A stretch of DNA of 64,000 bases. Origin: Rhodobacteraceae bacterium HLUCCO18. Lineage in GTDB: Bacteria; Pseudomonadota; Alphaproteobacteria; Rhodobacterales; Rhodobacteraceae. The stretch lies in NCBI GenBank assembly GCA_001314805.1, contig LJSY01000016.1, positions 1 to 64,000 of the forward strand, written 5' to 3'. Position numbers and translations under genes: made by a program. The notes under the pieces were generated by a model, which saw nothing but the letters and a program-made list of their open reading frames with translations, searched no databases and was not told where the DNA came from. Below, in pieces: positions 9,184 to 18,119 of the stretch. The stretch's first letter is position 1. Each line of letters opens with the position of its first letter.

Positions 9184-10293
9184 ATGACCACGCCCCGTTA
9201 CACCGATCTCGTGCAGAGCCTGCCTGCCACCGTGCCGTTCGTCGGGCCCGAGACGCAGGAACGCGCCCGCGGCGCGCGCTTCGTTGCCCGGCTTGGCGCG
9301 AATGAAAGCGTCTTCGGCCCCTCACCCCGCGCCGTGGCCGCGATGGCCGAGGCCGCGTCGGGCGCGTGGATGTACGGCGATCCGGAAGGGCATGACCTGC
9401 GCGACGCACTGGCCGAGCATCACGGCGTCCCGATGGATCACATTGTGGTCGGCGAGGGGATCGACGGGTTATTGGGTTACCTCGTCCGCCTGCTCGTTGC
9501 GCCGGGCGATGCGGTCGTCACTTCGGATGGTGCCTACCCGACCTTCAACTACCACGTGGCGGGTTACGGCGGCGTTTTGCACAAGGTGCCCTACAGAGGC
9601 GATCATGAGGACCCCGAGGCCCTGATCGCCAAGGCGGCGGAGGTGGGCGCGAAGCTCGTCTACCTCGCCAATCCCGACAATCCGATGGGCAGCTGGCACG
9701 ACGCCGATACCGTGCGCGCGATGATCGAGGCCCTGCCCGAGGGCACCGTGCTGGCGCTGGACGAGGCCTATTCCGACACCGCGCCCGAGAACGCCATCCT
9801 TCCGCTGGAGCCGACCCATCCCCGCGTCATCCGTTTCCGGACGTTTTCCAAGGCCTATGGACTGGCTGGTCTCAGGGTGGGCTACGCCTTGGCCGAGCCC
9901 GACTTCGTGGCCGCCTTCAACCGGGTCCGCAACCATTTCGGCGTCGGCCGGCTCGCGCAGACCGGTGCGATGGCGGCGCTGGCCGATCAGGGGCACCTGA
10001 TGCGGGTCGTGGCCGATATCGACGCCGCGCGGGAGCGGATCGCGGCGATCGCGCGCGTCAATGGGCTTGCCCCCCTGCCGTCCGCGACGAATTTCGTGAC
10101 CGTCGATTGCGGCGGCGATGGGGATTTCGCGCGCGCCGTTCTGGCGGGGCTCGTGGCGCGCGGCATCTTCGTGCGGATGCCCTTCACCGCGCCGCAGGAT
10201 CGCTGCATCCGCGTCTCCTGCGCGCCCGAGGCGGGACTCGATGCCTTTGCCGAGGCTCTCCCGCAAGCCCTTGCCGAGGCGCGAAGTACCTGA
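9184..10293 (+). CDS. PLP-dependent aminotransferase, histidinol-phosphate aminotransferase-like
   Basis: A 369-residue fold-type I class I/II aminotransferase. The PLP Schiff-base lysine is about residue 223 in TFSKAYGLAGLRVGY. YLANPDNPMG and LALDEAYSD supply the PLP ring and pyridine contacts, and a C-terminal Arg lies in CIRVSC. The closest family is HisC-like, but no his genes are near, so it may act on aromatic or other amino acids instead of in histidine synthesis. The ATG at 9184 lacks a strong ribosome site. A hairpin with a T-run follows the stop. Confidence 0.85.
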   Translation: MTTPRYTDLVQSLPATVPFVGPETQERARGARFVARLGANESVFGPSPRAVAAMAEAASGAWMYGDPEGHDLRDALAEHHGVPMDHIVVGEGIDGLLGYLVRLLVAPGDAVVTSDGAYPTFNYHVAGYGGVLHKVPYRGDHEDPEALIAKAAEVGAKLVYLANPDNPMGSWHDADTVRAMIEALPEGTVLALDEAYSDTAPENAILPLEPTHPRVIRFRTFSKAYGLAGLRVGYALAEPDFVAAFNRVRNHFGVGRLAQTGAMAALADQGHLMRVVADIDAARERIAAIARVNGLAPLPSATNFVTVDCGGDGDFARAVLAGLVARGIFVRMPFTAPQDRCIRVSCAPEAGLDAFAEALPQALAEARST

Positions 10294-10297
10294 CCTT

Positions 10298-10329
10298 GCC
10301 CGTTGGCGTGTCTCGACGGGCGGCTTTTT
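10298..10329 (+). terminator. Possible rho-independent terminator after the HisC-like gene
   Basis: GCCCGT (10298-10303) pairs with ACGGGC (10316-10321) around a 12-base loop, followed by a five-T run at 10325-10329. The stem is only six base pairs and the loop is large, so it is a modest terminator. It lies five bases after the stop. Confidence 0.4.
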
Positions 10330-10364
10330 CCCCTTGGCGCCTTGGCGGTCTCTGACGCCCCGTC

Positions 10365-11564
10365 TCAGCCCTCTGCGATGACCCTCGCGGCGGCCTCCAG
10401 CCCGGTCGGACCATGGGCAATGCCGAGCGCGGTCATGCCCGCCTGAAGGCTGCCGAGGACACCCAGCACCATATGCGCATTCACATGCCCCATATGGCCG
10501 ATGCGCAGGAAATCCTCTGCATTGCCGCCCGGCCCTTCAACACCGCCCAGCGGAATGCCCAGCGTCACGCCCGCGGTCCCGGTCATCCACTCGCGCATGC
10601 GCTGACCGTTGCCGGGGCCGAAACTGACCGTGGTCACCGAGTGGCTGCGCTTGGACTGCTCGGCGATGTTGGGCCGGACGGGACCGGCCTGTCCCCAGAC
10701 CTCCAGCGCGGCCCAGACGGCGCGTGCCAGCACCGCGTGGCGGCGCCAGACGTTTTCCAGCCCCTCTTCGTGCAGGATCATGTCGAGCGCCACGCGCAGC
10801 CCGTAGAGATGATGCGTGGGCGCGGTGCCGTTGAAGTAGCGGTAGAACTCCTCCGGCGCCATGCGCGGGCGCCAGTCCCAGTAGGGTGTCACCAGGTCCG
10901 CACGACCGCGCGCGAGATCGGCCTTGTCGTTGAAGAAGACGAAGCCCATCCCCGGCGGCGTCATGAGCCCCTTCTGGCTGCCGGTGACCATCACATCGAC
11001 GCCCCAGTCGTCCATCTGGAACTCGTCGCAGGCGAGGCAGGCGATGCAGTCGGCGAACAGAAGCGCGGGGTGACCGATGGCGTCGAGCGCCTTGCGCAGG
11101 CCGGCGATGTCGTTTTTCACGCTGGTGGAGGTGTCGACCTGCACCGCGAGAACGGCCTTGATGCGATGGTCCCGGTCGGCGGCCAGCGCCTCGGTCACGC
11201 GGGCCATGTCGATGTCGCTGCGCTGGCCGAAATCGATGATCTGGCAGTCCACCCCCATCGCGGCGGCCATCTCGCCCCAGCCGAGGCAGAAGCGCCCGGT
11301 GCCCAGCACGAGGATCCTGTCGCCGCGGCTGAGCGTGTTGGTCAGCGCCGCTTCCCATGCGCCGTGACCGTTGGCGATATACATCGCCACATGGCCTTCT
11401 GTCCGCGCGATGGCCTTGAGGTCCGGCACCAGCCCCGCGACCATGTCGACAAGCTGGCCGGTGTAGATGTTGGGCGCGGGCCGGTGCATCGCCTGCAACA
11501 CGCGGTCGGGCATGACGGACGGGCCGGGGATGGCGAGGTAGTGGCGGCCGTTGGCAAGGCTCAT
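10365..11564 (-). CDS. Class V aminotransferase (serine/alanine-glyoxylate aminotransferase-like)
   Basis: A 399-residue PLP enzyme of the class V family. The PLP lysine is about residue 198 in MVTGSQKGLM. The N-terminal YLAIPGPSVMPDRVLQAM is the typical AGT/SGAT opening. Such enzymes transfer amino groups between serine, alanine or aspartate and glyoxylate; serine-glyoxylate aminotransferase is likely but not proven. The start at 11564 has AGGAAACCCCC upstream. The gene converges on the HisC-like gene and is divergent from the YgfZ-like gene. Confidence 0.88.
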   Translation of the reverse strand: MSLANGRHYLAIPGPSVMPDRVLQAMHRPAPNIYTGQLVDMVAGLVPDLKAIARTEGHVAMYIANGHGAWEAALTNTLSRGDRILVLGTGRFCLGWGEMAAAMGVDCQIIDFGQRSDIDMARVTEALAADRDHRIKAVLAVQVDTSTSVKNDIAGLRKALDAIGHPALLFADCIACLACDEFQMDDWGVDVMVTGSQKGLMTPPGMGFVFFNDKADLARGRADLVTPYWDWRPRMAPEEFYRYFNGTAPTHHLYGLRVALDMILHEEGLENVWRRHAVLARAVWAALEVWGQAGPVRPNIAEQSKRSHSVTTVSFGPGNGQRMREWMTGTAGVTLGIPLGGVEGPGGNAEDFLRIGHMGHVNAHMVLGVLGSLQAGMTALGIAHGPTGLEAAARVIAEG

Positions 11565-11690
11565 GGGGGTTTCCTTTCACGCGACCCCATCGGGGTAAAT
11601 CGCGCCCCGCCCGAGGTCAATTGCCCGAGGCGGCTTGGCGGCGCCGGGCGACATCATTAGATGTGATGAGGCTCATTGGTGGAGGTGAAG

Positions 11691-12461
11691 ATGGACGGCG
11701 AACTGGCCCCGGACCGCACGGTTCTGACGATCTCGGGCAAGGACCGCGAGACGTTCCTGCACGGGCTGGTCACCCATGACGTGGGCGCGCCCGGCACCGA
11801 TCTCGTGTGGTCGGCGCTCCTGACGGCGCAGGGCAAGTATCTGGCCGATTTCTTCCTGCTCAACCGGGGCGAGGACATCCTGCTCGACGTCAAGTCGGAC
11901 ATCGCGCCTGCGCTGGCGCAGCGGCTGTCGATGTACCGCCTGCGCGCGGATGTCACCATCGCCGACAGCGGCCTGAGCGTGGTGCGCGGCCTTGGCGACA
12001 CGCCCCCCGACGCATGGCCCGACCCGCGCCATCCGGCCCTTGGCTGGCGGTCCTATGGTGGGCAGGGCGGGGCGCCCGCCATCGACTGGGACGCGATCCG
12101 CGTGGCCGCCTGCGTGCCGGAAACGGGGGTCGAGCTGATTCCGGACGACAGCTATATCCTCGAGATGGGCTTCGACCGGCTCCATGGCGTGGATCACCGC
12201 AAGGGCTGCTATGTCGGGCAGGAAGTGACCGCGCGCATGAAGCACAAGACCGAGCTGCGCAAGGGGCTCGTGACCGTGACAGTCGCGGGGCAGGCCGAGC
12301 CGGGGACGCCGGTAGAGGACGCCAAGGGTCGCGTCGCGGGCACGCTTTTCACCCGGTCGGGCGGGCTTGCGCTGGCGCATCTGCGCTATGACCGGGCCAC
12401 GGGTCCGCTGAAAGCGGGCGAGGCCACGGTGAGCTGGGACGGCACGGTGCCGACGGCCTGA
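11691..12461 (+). CDS. ygfZ: YgfZ/GcvT-domain folate-binding protein
   Basis: A 256-residue protein related to the aminomethyltransferase fold. The signature KGCYVGQEVTAR starts at about residue 171, with the conserved Cys of the YgfZ family. YgfZ acts with folate in repair or assembly of certain Fe-S enzymes such as MiaB. The ATG at 11691, directly behind GGAGGTGAAG, is preferred over a TTG fifteen bases earlier. The protein is shorter than E. coli YgfZ (326 residues), as is common in alphaproteobacteria. The stop lies two bases from the convergent DUF3253 stop. Confidence 0.88.
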   Translation: MDGELAPDRTVLTISGKDRETFLHGLVTHDVGAPGTDLVWSALLTAQGKYLADFFLLNRGEDILLDVKSDIAPALAQRLSMYRLRADVTIADSGLSVVRGLGDTPPDAWPDPRHPALGWRSYGGQGGAPAIDWDAIRVAACVPETGVELIPDDSYILEMGFDRLHGVDHRKGCYVGQEVTARMKHKTELRKGLVTVTVAGQAEPGTPVEDAKGRVAGTLFTRSGGLALAHLRYDRATGPLKAGEATVSWDGTVPTA

Positions 12462-12463
12462 CC

Positions 12464-12727
12464 TCAGTCCCCAGGCGACACCCGCGGCAGGCGGAGCCGG
12501 ATCGGCCCCTTGGCCATGACCGGATCGACCGGGCGCCCGCGCCGGGTGGCGACAAGGCCCAGATCGGCGGCGATGCGGCGTATCTCGGGCATCAGCGGCC
12601 GCCAGTCTTCGGCAAGCGCGCGGGCGGCCTCCGACGGGCAGAAACTGCGCCCGGGGCCGCGCGCCGTCGCCAGCCGGTTCAGAAGCCCGGCGATCTCATC
12701 GTCGCCGATATCGGGGCCGTCCTTCAC
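12464..12727 (-). CDS. DUF3253 domain protein
   Basis: An 87-residue protein. CPSEAARALAEDWRPLMPEI, then a basic GRPVDP segment and a final GPIRLRLPR, match the DUF3253 pattern. This is a small winged-helix-like family of unknown role. The start is GTG at 12727 and overlaps the yghU stop by four bases (GTGA), so translation is probably coupled to yghU. Confidence 0.8.
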   Translation of the reverse strand: MKDGPDIGDDEIAGLLNRLATARGPGRSFCPSEAARALAEDWRPLMPEIRRIAADLGLVATRRGRPVDPVMAKGPIRLRLPRVSPGD

Positions 12728-13590
12728 TCCGCCGCGGCCGATGGCAGGTTCAGCTTGTCGAAATCGCTGGCGTCGTGCCGTTCCTTGAGGAAGTCGGTCG
12801 GATCGTCCGAACTGCGGTTGACCCGCGCGCCGCGCTGCACGGCGGGGCGGTCGTAGAACCGCTCGGCCCAGGCGATGACGTTGGTGTATTCATGCACGGA
12901 CAGGAATTCGCCCGCCTCGTAGCTCTCGCCCATCACGGTGCGGCCATACCACGGCGCGATGGCGATATCGGCGATGGTCAGGTCGTCGCCCACCATCCAT
13001 GTCCGCCCCTCCAGGTGCCGGTTCAGAACGTCGAGCTGGCGCTTGGTTTCCATGGCGAAACGGTCGATCGGGTATTCCATCGGGTAGGGCGCGTAGGCGT
13101 AGAAATGCCCGAACCCGCCGCCGAGATAGGGGGCGGAGCCCATCTGCCAGAACAGCCAGGACAGCATCTCGGGCCGGTTTTCCGGCGCGCCGAGGAATGC
13201 GCCGAACTTCTCGGCAAGATGCAGCAGGATCGCGCCGGATTCGAAGACGCGCACGGGCGTCTCGCCACTACGGTCCACCAGGGCCGGGATCTTGGAGTTC
13301 GGATTGATCTCGACGAAGCCCGAGCCGAACTGATCCCCGTCGCCGATGCTGATGTGCCACGCGTCGTATTCCGCGTCGTGCCCGGCCGCGAGCAACTCCT
13401 CGAACATGACCGTGACCTTGACTCCGTTCGGCGTGCCCTGGCTGTAGAGCTGGAACCGGTGTCGGCCGACGGGAAGCTCCCTGTCATGGGTCGGGCCGGC
13501 GATGGGGCGGTTGAGGCTGGCCCATTTGCCGCCGTTCTCCTTGTCCCATGTCCAGACCTTGGGCGGGGTGTAGCCGGTGTCGTCGGTCAT
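12724..13590 (-). CDS. yghU: Glutathione-dependent disulfide-bond oxidoreductase (YghU-like GST)
   Basis: A 288-residue glutathione transferase of the Nu class, the same length as I recall for E. coli YghU. The thioredoxin-like N-domain follows a 40-residue extension, with TPNGVKVTVMFEELLAAG at the glutathione site and VFESGAILLHLAEKFG contacting gamma-glutamyl. The helical C-domain ends near residue 270. Family members reduce disulfides using two bound glutathiones. The ATG at 13590 follows GGAG at six bases. A longer upstream frame is not supported. The gene is coupled to DUF3253. Confidence 0.92.
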   Translation of the reverse strand: MTDDTGYTPPKVWTWDKENGGKWASLNRPIAGPTHDRELPVGRHRFQLYSQGTPNGVKVTVMFEELLAAGHDAEYDAWHISIGDGDQFGSGFVEINPNSKIPALVDRSGETPVRVFESGAILLHLAEKFGAFLGAPENRPEMLSWLFWQMGSAPYLGGGFGHFYAYAPYPMEYPIDRFAMETKRQLDVLNRHLEGRTWMVGDDLTIADIAIAPWYGRTVMGESYEAGEFLSVHEYTNVIAWAERFYDRPAVQRGARVNRSSDDPTDFLKERHDASDFDKLNLPSAAAE

Positions 13591-13718
13591 CTCGTGCTCC
13601 ATGCGGGTGTGCTGTGGCAGACCTAACGCCGAAAGCGCCCCAGACAAAGCCCCCGGCCTGTGCGCCGCTGCACACATTCGCGCGACTGTCGCGCCGCAAG
13701 GGCCGGCGCCGCCGGGGC

Positions 13719-14582
13719 TCAGATCCCGATCACCGCCCCGGCCAGCGCGATCCAGAGCGGGATCGACAGGATCGCGATCGGCGTTCCGAGACCCGTGGAG
13801 GTGCCCACATAGGCCGAGGGATTGGCCTCGGGAAGGGCCGCGCGCAGGGTGGGCGGACCCGAGATGTCCGAGCTCGACGCGGCCATCACCGCCAGCAGTA
13901 CCACGCCCCCCGCCGAGAAGCCGGTGAGGTGATGGGCGACAAGCCCCGCCCCGAAGCCCAGAAGCCCGTGCAGGAGCGGCGCGGCGATCCCGTAGAGGAT
14001 ATAGGCGTGCGCGACCCCGCGCAGTTCGGACAGCCGCTGCCATGCCTCGATCCCCATGATGAGCATCAGGATCGACAGGAGCCCCCGGAAAAGCGGTTCA
14101 TAGAAGCTTTCGTAGACGCTTTCGGGGCGGGCGAAGATGCCCAGCGCCAGCCCGAGGATCAGGGCCGAGATCGCGGGGCTGCGCATCGTGTCGACGAGGA
14201 TGCCCCGGATCATTTCGCCGTCAAGGCCACCCGACCGGCCGGATCCGCCGCCCATGGTCAGCGTCGCGGACCCAACCCCCTGCACTGCGCGCGCGGCCTT
14301 CCGTTCGGCGCTGAGGCGGTCCAGCACGATGGCGGTGACAAGCGCCGCGATATCCATGAACGGATAGAGCGCGCCGATAAACCCCTCGTAGGCGATGCCC
14401 TCGCTGTCGAGCACGGCCATGCCCGCGGCGAGCGTGGAGGCCGAAACCGCCCCGAAAAGACCCGCGGTCGCCATGCCGTCCATCTCCGACACGCCGCGCC
14501 ACCGCGCCAGCGTCGCCCGGCCGATGAGGATGATGGCGATACCGACCAGCGCCGCGAGAGCCGCCGGCACGGCAAGCTCCAT
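13719..14582 (-). CDS. SbtA-like sodium-dependent bicarbonate permease, C-terminal part
   Basis: A 287-residue membrane protein with about eight hydrophobic segments. TAGLFGAVSASTLAAGM and GALYPFMDIAALVTAIVL match the conserved core of SbtA (DUF897) sodium/bicarbonate symporters. The first SbtA helices are missing; they are encoded by the adjoining upstream frame at 14582-14782. The ATG here shares its A with the upstream TGA (TGATG). Either the gene is frameshifted or the two halves are made by stop-restart coupling. No SbtB-like PII partner is next to it. Confidence 0.8.
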   Translation of the reverse strand: MELAVPAALAALVGIAIILIGRATLARWRGVSEMDGMATAGLFGAVSASTLAAGMAVLDSEGIAYEGFIGALYPFMDIAALVTAIVLDRLSAERKAARAVQGVGSATLTMGGGSGRSGGLDGEMIRGILVDTMRSPAISALILGLALGIFARPESVYESFYEPLFRGLLSILMLIMGIEAWQRLSELRGVAHAYILYGIAAPLLHGLLGFGAGLVAHHLTGFSAGGVVLLAVMAASSSDISGPPTLRAALPEANPSAYVGTSTGLGTPIAILSIPLWIALAGAVIGI

Positions 14583-14782
14583 CAGGCCGCCTCGCGCACC
14601 GAGATGCCGGCCGAAAGCCCGACTTTCAACAGGAGCAGCATGACGATGAACTTGTAGACCGGCTCCGGCACCTCGAGCTTGCTGCCGAGAGCGGCCAGCA
14701 TCATGCCCCCGATCAGGAAGGCGAGCGTCGGTTTCTGCATCTGAGCCACGATGGTCGTGGCGATGTCGGCGATGATGTCCAT
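14582..14782 (-). CDS. SbtA-like bicarbonate permease, N-terminal part (split gene)
   Basis: A 66-residue frame. MQKPTLAFLIGGMMLAALGS and VYKFIVMLLLLKVGLSAGIS align with the first two membrane segments of SbtA-type permeases. The frame ends REAA-stop exactly where the family sequence continues into the next frame. One extra base in GCCTGATG would restore a continuous protein of about 353 residues. The ribosome site GAGAGGGGC precedes the ATG at 14782. The upstream 100 bases are AT-rich and probably hold the promoter. Confidence 0.7.
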   Translation of the reverse strand: MDIIADIATTIVAQMQKPTLAFLIGGMMLAALGSKLEVPEPVYKFIVMLLLLKVGLSAGISVREAA

Positions 14783-14856
14783 GGTCCTGCCCCTCTCGCG
14801 GTTTCGAGGAGATGTGAAGGCAGGGGATGAAAAATAAAAATAGAAGTTTTATCGAT

Positions 14857-14906
14857 TTTCGTTCTCAAAAGAAGAACGAAAGGGCCGGGCGCACATGCGC
14901 CCGGCC
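14857..14906 (-). terminator. Double-hairpin terminator downstream of ileS
   Basis: On the minus strand a strong hairpin (14883-14906; ten G/C-rich pairs from GGCCGGGCGC, loop of four) follows ileS by seven bases and is succeeded by a T-rich tail. The tail itself folds as a second nine-pair hairpin (14857-14865 with 14873-14881, arm TTTCGTTCT). This should stop ileS transcripts before the bicarbonate permease gene. Confidence 0.75.
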
Positions 14907-14912
14907 GCTGCG

Positions 14913-17900
14913 TCAATCGTTCAGCGCCGTGTCGCAGCGCCCGCAGACGCCGGGATGCGCGTGGCTGCCCACATCGGGAAGGATCTTCCAGCACCGCTGG
15001 CATTTTTCGCCCTGCGCGGCATGGAACACGACACCCAGCCCCGGATCGTCGAGGCGGAAGGCGTCCGTTTGCGGCTCGCCCTCCATCACCGTCAGGCCGC
15101 TGGTGATGCAGATGTCGTCCATCGGCACCGTGCGCAGGACCGCCGCGAGGTCGGGGTCCGCCACCTGCAGAAGCGGAGCCGCCTCCAGCGAGGCGCCGAT
15201 CACCTTGTCGCGGCGCTGGATTTCCAGCGCGGCGGTAACGACGCGCCGGGCGGCGCGGATGCGGTCCCATTTCGCGGCCAGCGCCGCGTCGCGCCAGGCC
15301 TGCGGCGTGTCGGCGAAGTCCTGCAGGTGGATGGAAACGGCATCCGCGCCCATTTTCGCCATGACGTCGTCGCCCTCGGTTTCACCGAAACGCGATAGCC
15401 AGACCTCCTCCATCGTGAAGACGAGGATCGGGGCGAGCCACGTGGTCAGCCGGTGGAACAGCAGGTCCAGCACCGTGCGCGCCGCGCGCCGGCGGGGCGT
15501 ATCGCCGTCGCAATAGAGCGCGTCCTTGCGGATGTCGAAATAGAAGGCCGAAAGGTCCGTGGTGGCGAACTGGAACACCGCCTGGAACACGCCCTGGAAG
15601 TCGAAGGCGCGGTAGCCCTCGCGGACCGTCTCGTCCAGCTCCGCCAGCCGGTGCAGCACCCAGCGTTCGAGTTCCGGCATCTCTTCGGGCGCGATCCGGT
15701 CGGCCTCGGTGAAATCGGCCAGCGAGCCCAGCATGAAGCGCATGGTGTTGCGCAGACGCCGGTAGCTGTCCGCCGTGCCTTTCAGGATCTCCGGCCCGAT
15801 CCGCTGATCGGCGGTGTAGTCGGCCTGCGCCACCCAGAGCCGCAGGATATCGGCGCCGTACTGGTCGATGACCTCCTGCGGGACAACGGTGTTGCCGATG
15901 GACTTGGACATCTTCATGCCCTTCTCGTCCAGCGTGAAGCCGTGGGTCACAACGTTGCGGTAGGGCGCGCGCCCGATCGTCCCGCAGCCCTGCAGCAGCG
16001 AGGAGTGGAACCACCCGCGATGCTGGTCGGTGCCTTCCATGTAGACATCCGCGATGCCGTCCTCGGTGCCGTCGGGACGGTCGCGCAGCACGAAGGCATG
16101 GGTGGAGCCTGAATCGAACCAGACGTCGAGGATGTCGAAAACTTGGCTATAGGCTTCGGGGTAGTGGTCCGGTCCAAGGAAGCGCGCCTTGGCGCCGGGC
16201 TTGTACCAGGCATCCGCGCCCTCGGTCTCGAAGGCTTCGAGGATGCGCGCATTCACCGCCGGGTCGCGCAGGAGGAAATCGGGATCGCCGGCCTGCGCCC
16301 CCTTCTTCACGAAACAGGTGAGCGGCACGCCCCATGCACGCTGGCGCGACAGCACCCAGTCGGGGCGAGTCTCGATCATCGAACGCAGGCGGTTCTGGCC
16401 TGTAACGGGCGTGAACGTCACCAGCTCGTTGATCGAGGTCAGCGCGCGTTCACGGATCGTCTGGCCGTGGTCGTCCTTGCCGTCGCCCAAGGGAACGTCG
16501 ATGGCGGCGAACCATTGCGGACGGTTGAGGCGGATCACAGGCGCCTTCGACCGCCACGAATGCGCGTCCGAGATGGTGATCCGCTTGCGGGCCAGAAGCT
16601 TTCCGACCTCCACCAGCTTTTCGATCACGGCCTTGTTGGCGTTCCCGGGCTTGCCGTTTTCCCGGATGATCCGTTCCCCGCCGAAAAACGGCAGGTCCTC
16701 GCGATAAGACGAGTCGTCGAGGATGTTGTGCGTCATCTCGAAGGCCTTCGGGCCCCCGCGTTCGCGCAGGAAGATGGCATAGTCGTCATCGCCGTGGCTG
16801 GGTGCGGTGTGAACGAAACCCGTGCCCGCGTCGTCGGTGACATGATCGCCGGCGAAGAGATGGACGTCGAAATCCCACTCGCCCTGCGCGCCTTCTGCAC
16901 CGCGCAGCGGATGGGCGCAGGACAGTGCCCCGAGCTCCCCGGCCGTGACGTCGCGCAGGCGGCGATACATCGACGGCTCCAGCCGCATGGCGCCCAGCGC
17001 CTCCTCCGCCAGCGCATCGGCGAGCAGGTAGCGATCCCCGATCCGCGCCCAGCATTCCTCGGGCCGGCCGGTGATCTCGTAAAGGCCATAGCTGATCCCG
17101 GGGCCGAAGCAGATCGCCCGGTTCTGCGGCAGGGTCCATGGCGTCGTGGTCCAGATCACCACCTGCGCGGTATCGAGATCGCTTTCGGTCAGCGCGTGCA
17201 GCGATTCGTTGAAGGCCGTGGGCTCCCCGTCCAGCAGCGCCATCTTCTCGGACTTGGGCACCACGCGGAACGGCACCCAGACGGCGTCGGTCTGGCGGTC
17301 GTGGTACTCCACCTCCGCTTCGGCCAGCGCTGTCTTTTCCACCGGCGACCACATCACGGGCTTGGAGCCCTGATACAAGGACCCGTTCATGAGGAAGGTC
17401 ATGAACTCCTCGGCGATGACACGCTCGGCGTGGAAATCCATCGTCAGGTAGGGATCGGCCCAGTTGCCGGTGATGCCCATGCGCTTGAACTCCTCGCGCT
17501 GGACGTCGATCCAGTGCTCGGCGAAGCGGCGGCATTCCTGCCGGAACTCGACCACGTCGACGGCGTCCTTGTCGCGGCCCTTCTCGCGGTATTGCTGTTC
17601 GATCTTCCACTCGATCGGCAGGCCGTGGCAGTCCCAGCCGGGGACGTAACGCGCATCATGGCCCAGCATCTGGTGCGACCGGACGATGATGTCCTTGATC
17701 GTCTTGTTCAGCGCATGCCCGATGTGGAGGTTCCCGTTGGCATAGGGAGGACCATCGTGCAGGGTGAACGGTTTCCGGCCCGCCTTCTCGCGCAGGCGGT
17801 CGTAGACGCCGATCCGTTCCCACCGGGCCAGCCAGTCGGGCTCACGCTGCGGCAACCCTGCGCGCATGGGGAAATCGGTCTTCGGAAGGTTCAGCGTCTC

Positions 17901-17939
17901 TTTGTAGTCGGGCATCTCGGCCGTCTTCTCGGCGCACAT
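14913..17939 (-). CDS. ileS: Isoleucyl-tRNA synthetase
   Basis: A 1008-residue class I synthetase charging tRNA-Ile. HIGH is at 72-75 (NGNLHIGHALNKT) and KMSKS near 677 ([10 protein letters not shown]). The editing domain lies between them. The C-terminus carries a zinc site with four Cys in CQRCWKILPDV and VCGRCDTAL. It is longer than E. coli IleRS (938 residues), as expected for alphaproteobacterial forms. The ATG at 17939 follows AAGGAG at seven bases. It is transcribed alone and ends at a strong hairpin. Confidence 0.97.
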   Translation of the reverse strand: MCAEKTAEMPDYKETLNLPKTDFPMRAGLPQREPDWLARWERIGVYDRLREKAGRKPFTLHDGPPYANGNLHIGHALNKTIKDIIVRSHQMLGHDARYVPGWDCHGLPIEWKIEQQYREKGRDKDAVDVVEFRQECRRFAEHWIDVQREEFKRMGITGNWADPYLTMDFHAERVIAEEFMTFLMNGSLYQGSKPVMWSPVEKTALAEAEVEYHDRQTDAVWVPFRVVPKSEKMALLDGEPTAFNESLHALTESDLDTAQVVIWTTTPWTLPQNRAICFGPGISYGLYEITGRPEECWARIGDRYLLADALAEEALGAMRLEPSMYRRLRDVTAGELGALSCAHPLRGAEGAQGEWDFDVHLFAGDHVTDDAGTGFVHTAPSHGDDDYAIFLRERGGPKAFEMTHNILDDSSYREDLPFFGGERIIRENGKPGNANKAVIEKLVEVGKLLARKRITISDAHSWRSKAPVIRLNRPQWFAAIDVPLGDGKDDHGQTIRERALTSINELVTFTPVTGQNRLRSMIETRPDWVLSRQRAWGVPLTCFVKKGAQAGDPDFLLRDPAVNARILEAFETEGADAWYKPGAKARFLGPDHYPEAYSQVFDILDVWFDSGSTHAFVLRDRPDGTEDGIADVYMEGTDQHRGWFHSSLLQGCGTIGRAPYRNVVTHGFTLDEKGMKMSKSIGNTVVPQEVIDQYGADILRLWVAQADYTADQRIGPEILKGTADSYRRLRNTMRFMLGSLADFTEADRIAPEEMPELERWVLHRLAELDETVREGYRAFDFQGVFQAVFQFATTDLSAFYFDIRKDALYCDGDTPRRRAARTVLDLLFHRLTTWLAPILVFTMEEVWLSRFGETEGDDVMAKMGADAVSIHLQDFADTPQAWRDAALAAKWDRIRAARRVVTAALEIQRRDKVIGASLEAAPLLQVADPDLAAVLRTVPMDDICITSGLTVMEGEPQTDAFRLDDPGLGVVFHAAQGEKCQRCWKILPDVGSHAHPGVCGRCDTALND

Positions 17940-17973
17940 GGCCGTGCTCCTTGGCTCGTCTTGTCAGGTCAGG

Positions 17974-18001
17974 GGAATATCAGGGCGGTGCGATAGCTCA
18001 A
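17974..18001 (-). promoter_or_regulatory. Possible ileS promoter
   Basis: On the minus strand TTGAGC (-35, 17996-18001) and TATTCC (-10, 17974-17979) are separated by 16 bases, about 35 bases ahead of the ileS start. Match quality is moderate and it was found by eye. Confidence 0.25.
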
Positions 18002-18119
18002 GCACCTTGTCCCGGCGGCTCGGGGTCAGAGCGCCGGGCCGGTAATTCGAATGACGATGGCGAAGCGGTGCGTCATGGGGCGCGGTATAGGGGCGCGGGG
18101 GCGACGGGTAAAGTCCCCC

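Noticed and set aside
13680-13694. GCGCGAC-T-GTCGCGC palindrome between sbtA and yghU
   Set aside because: A one-base loop cannot form a terminator, there is no T-run, and GC-rich DNA yields such words by chance.
13599-14043. N-terminal extension of the yghU frame to 439 codons
   Set aside because: The extension overlaps the permease antisense and the ribosome site at 13590 gives the exact family length.
17980-18060. tRNA-like hint with TAATTCGAAT and an AGCTCAA box
   Set aside because: No acceptor or anticodon stem can be formed.
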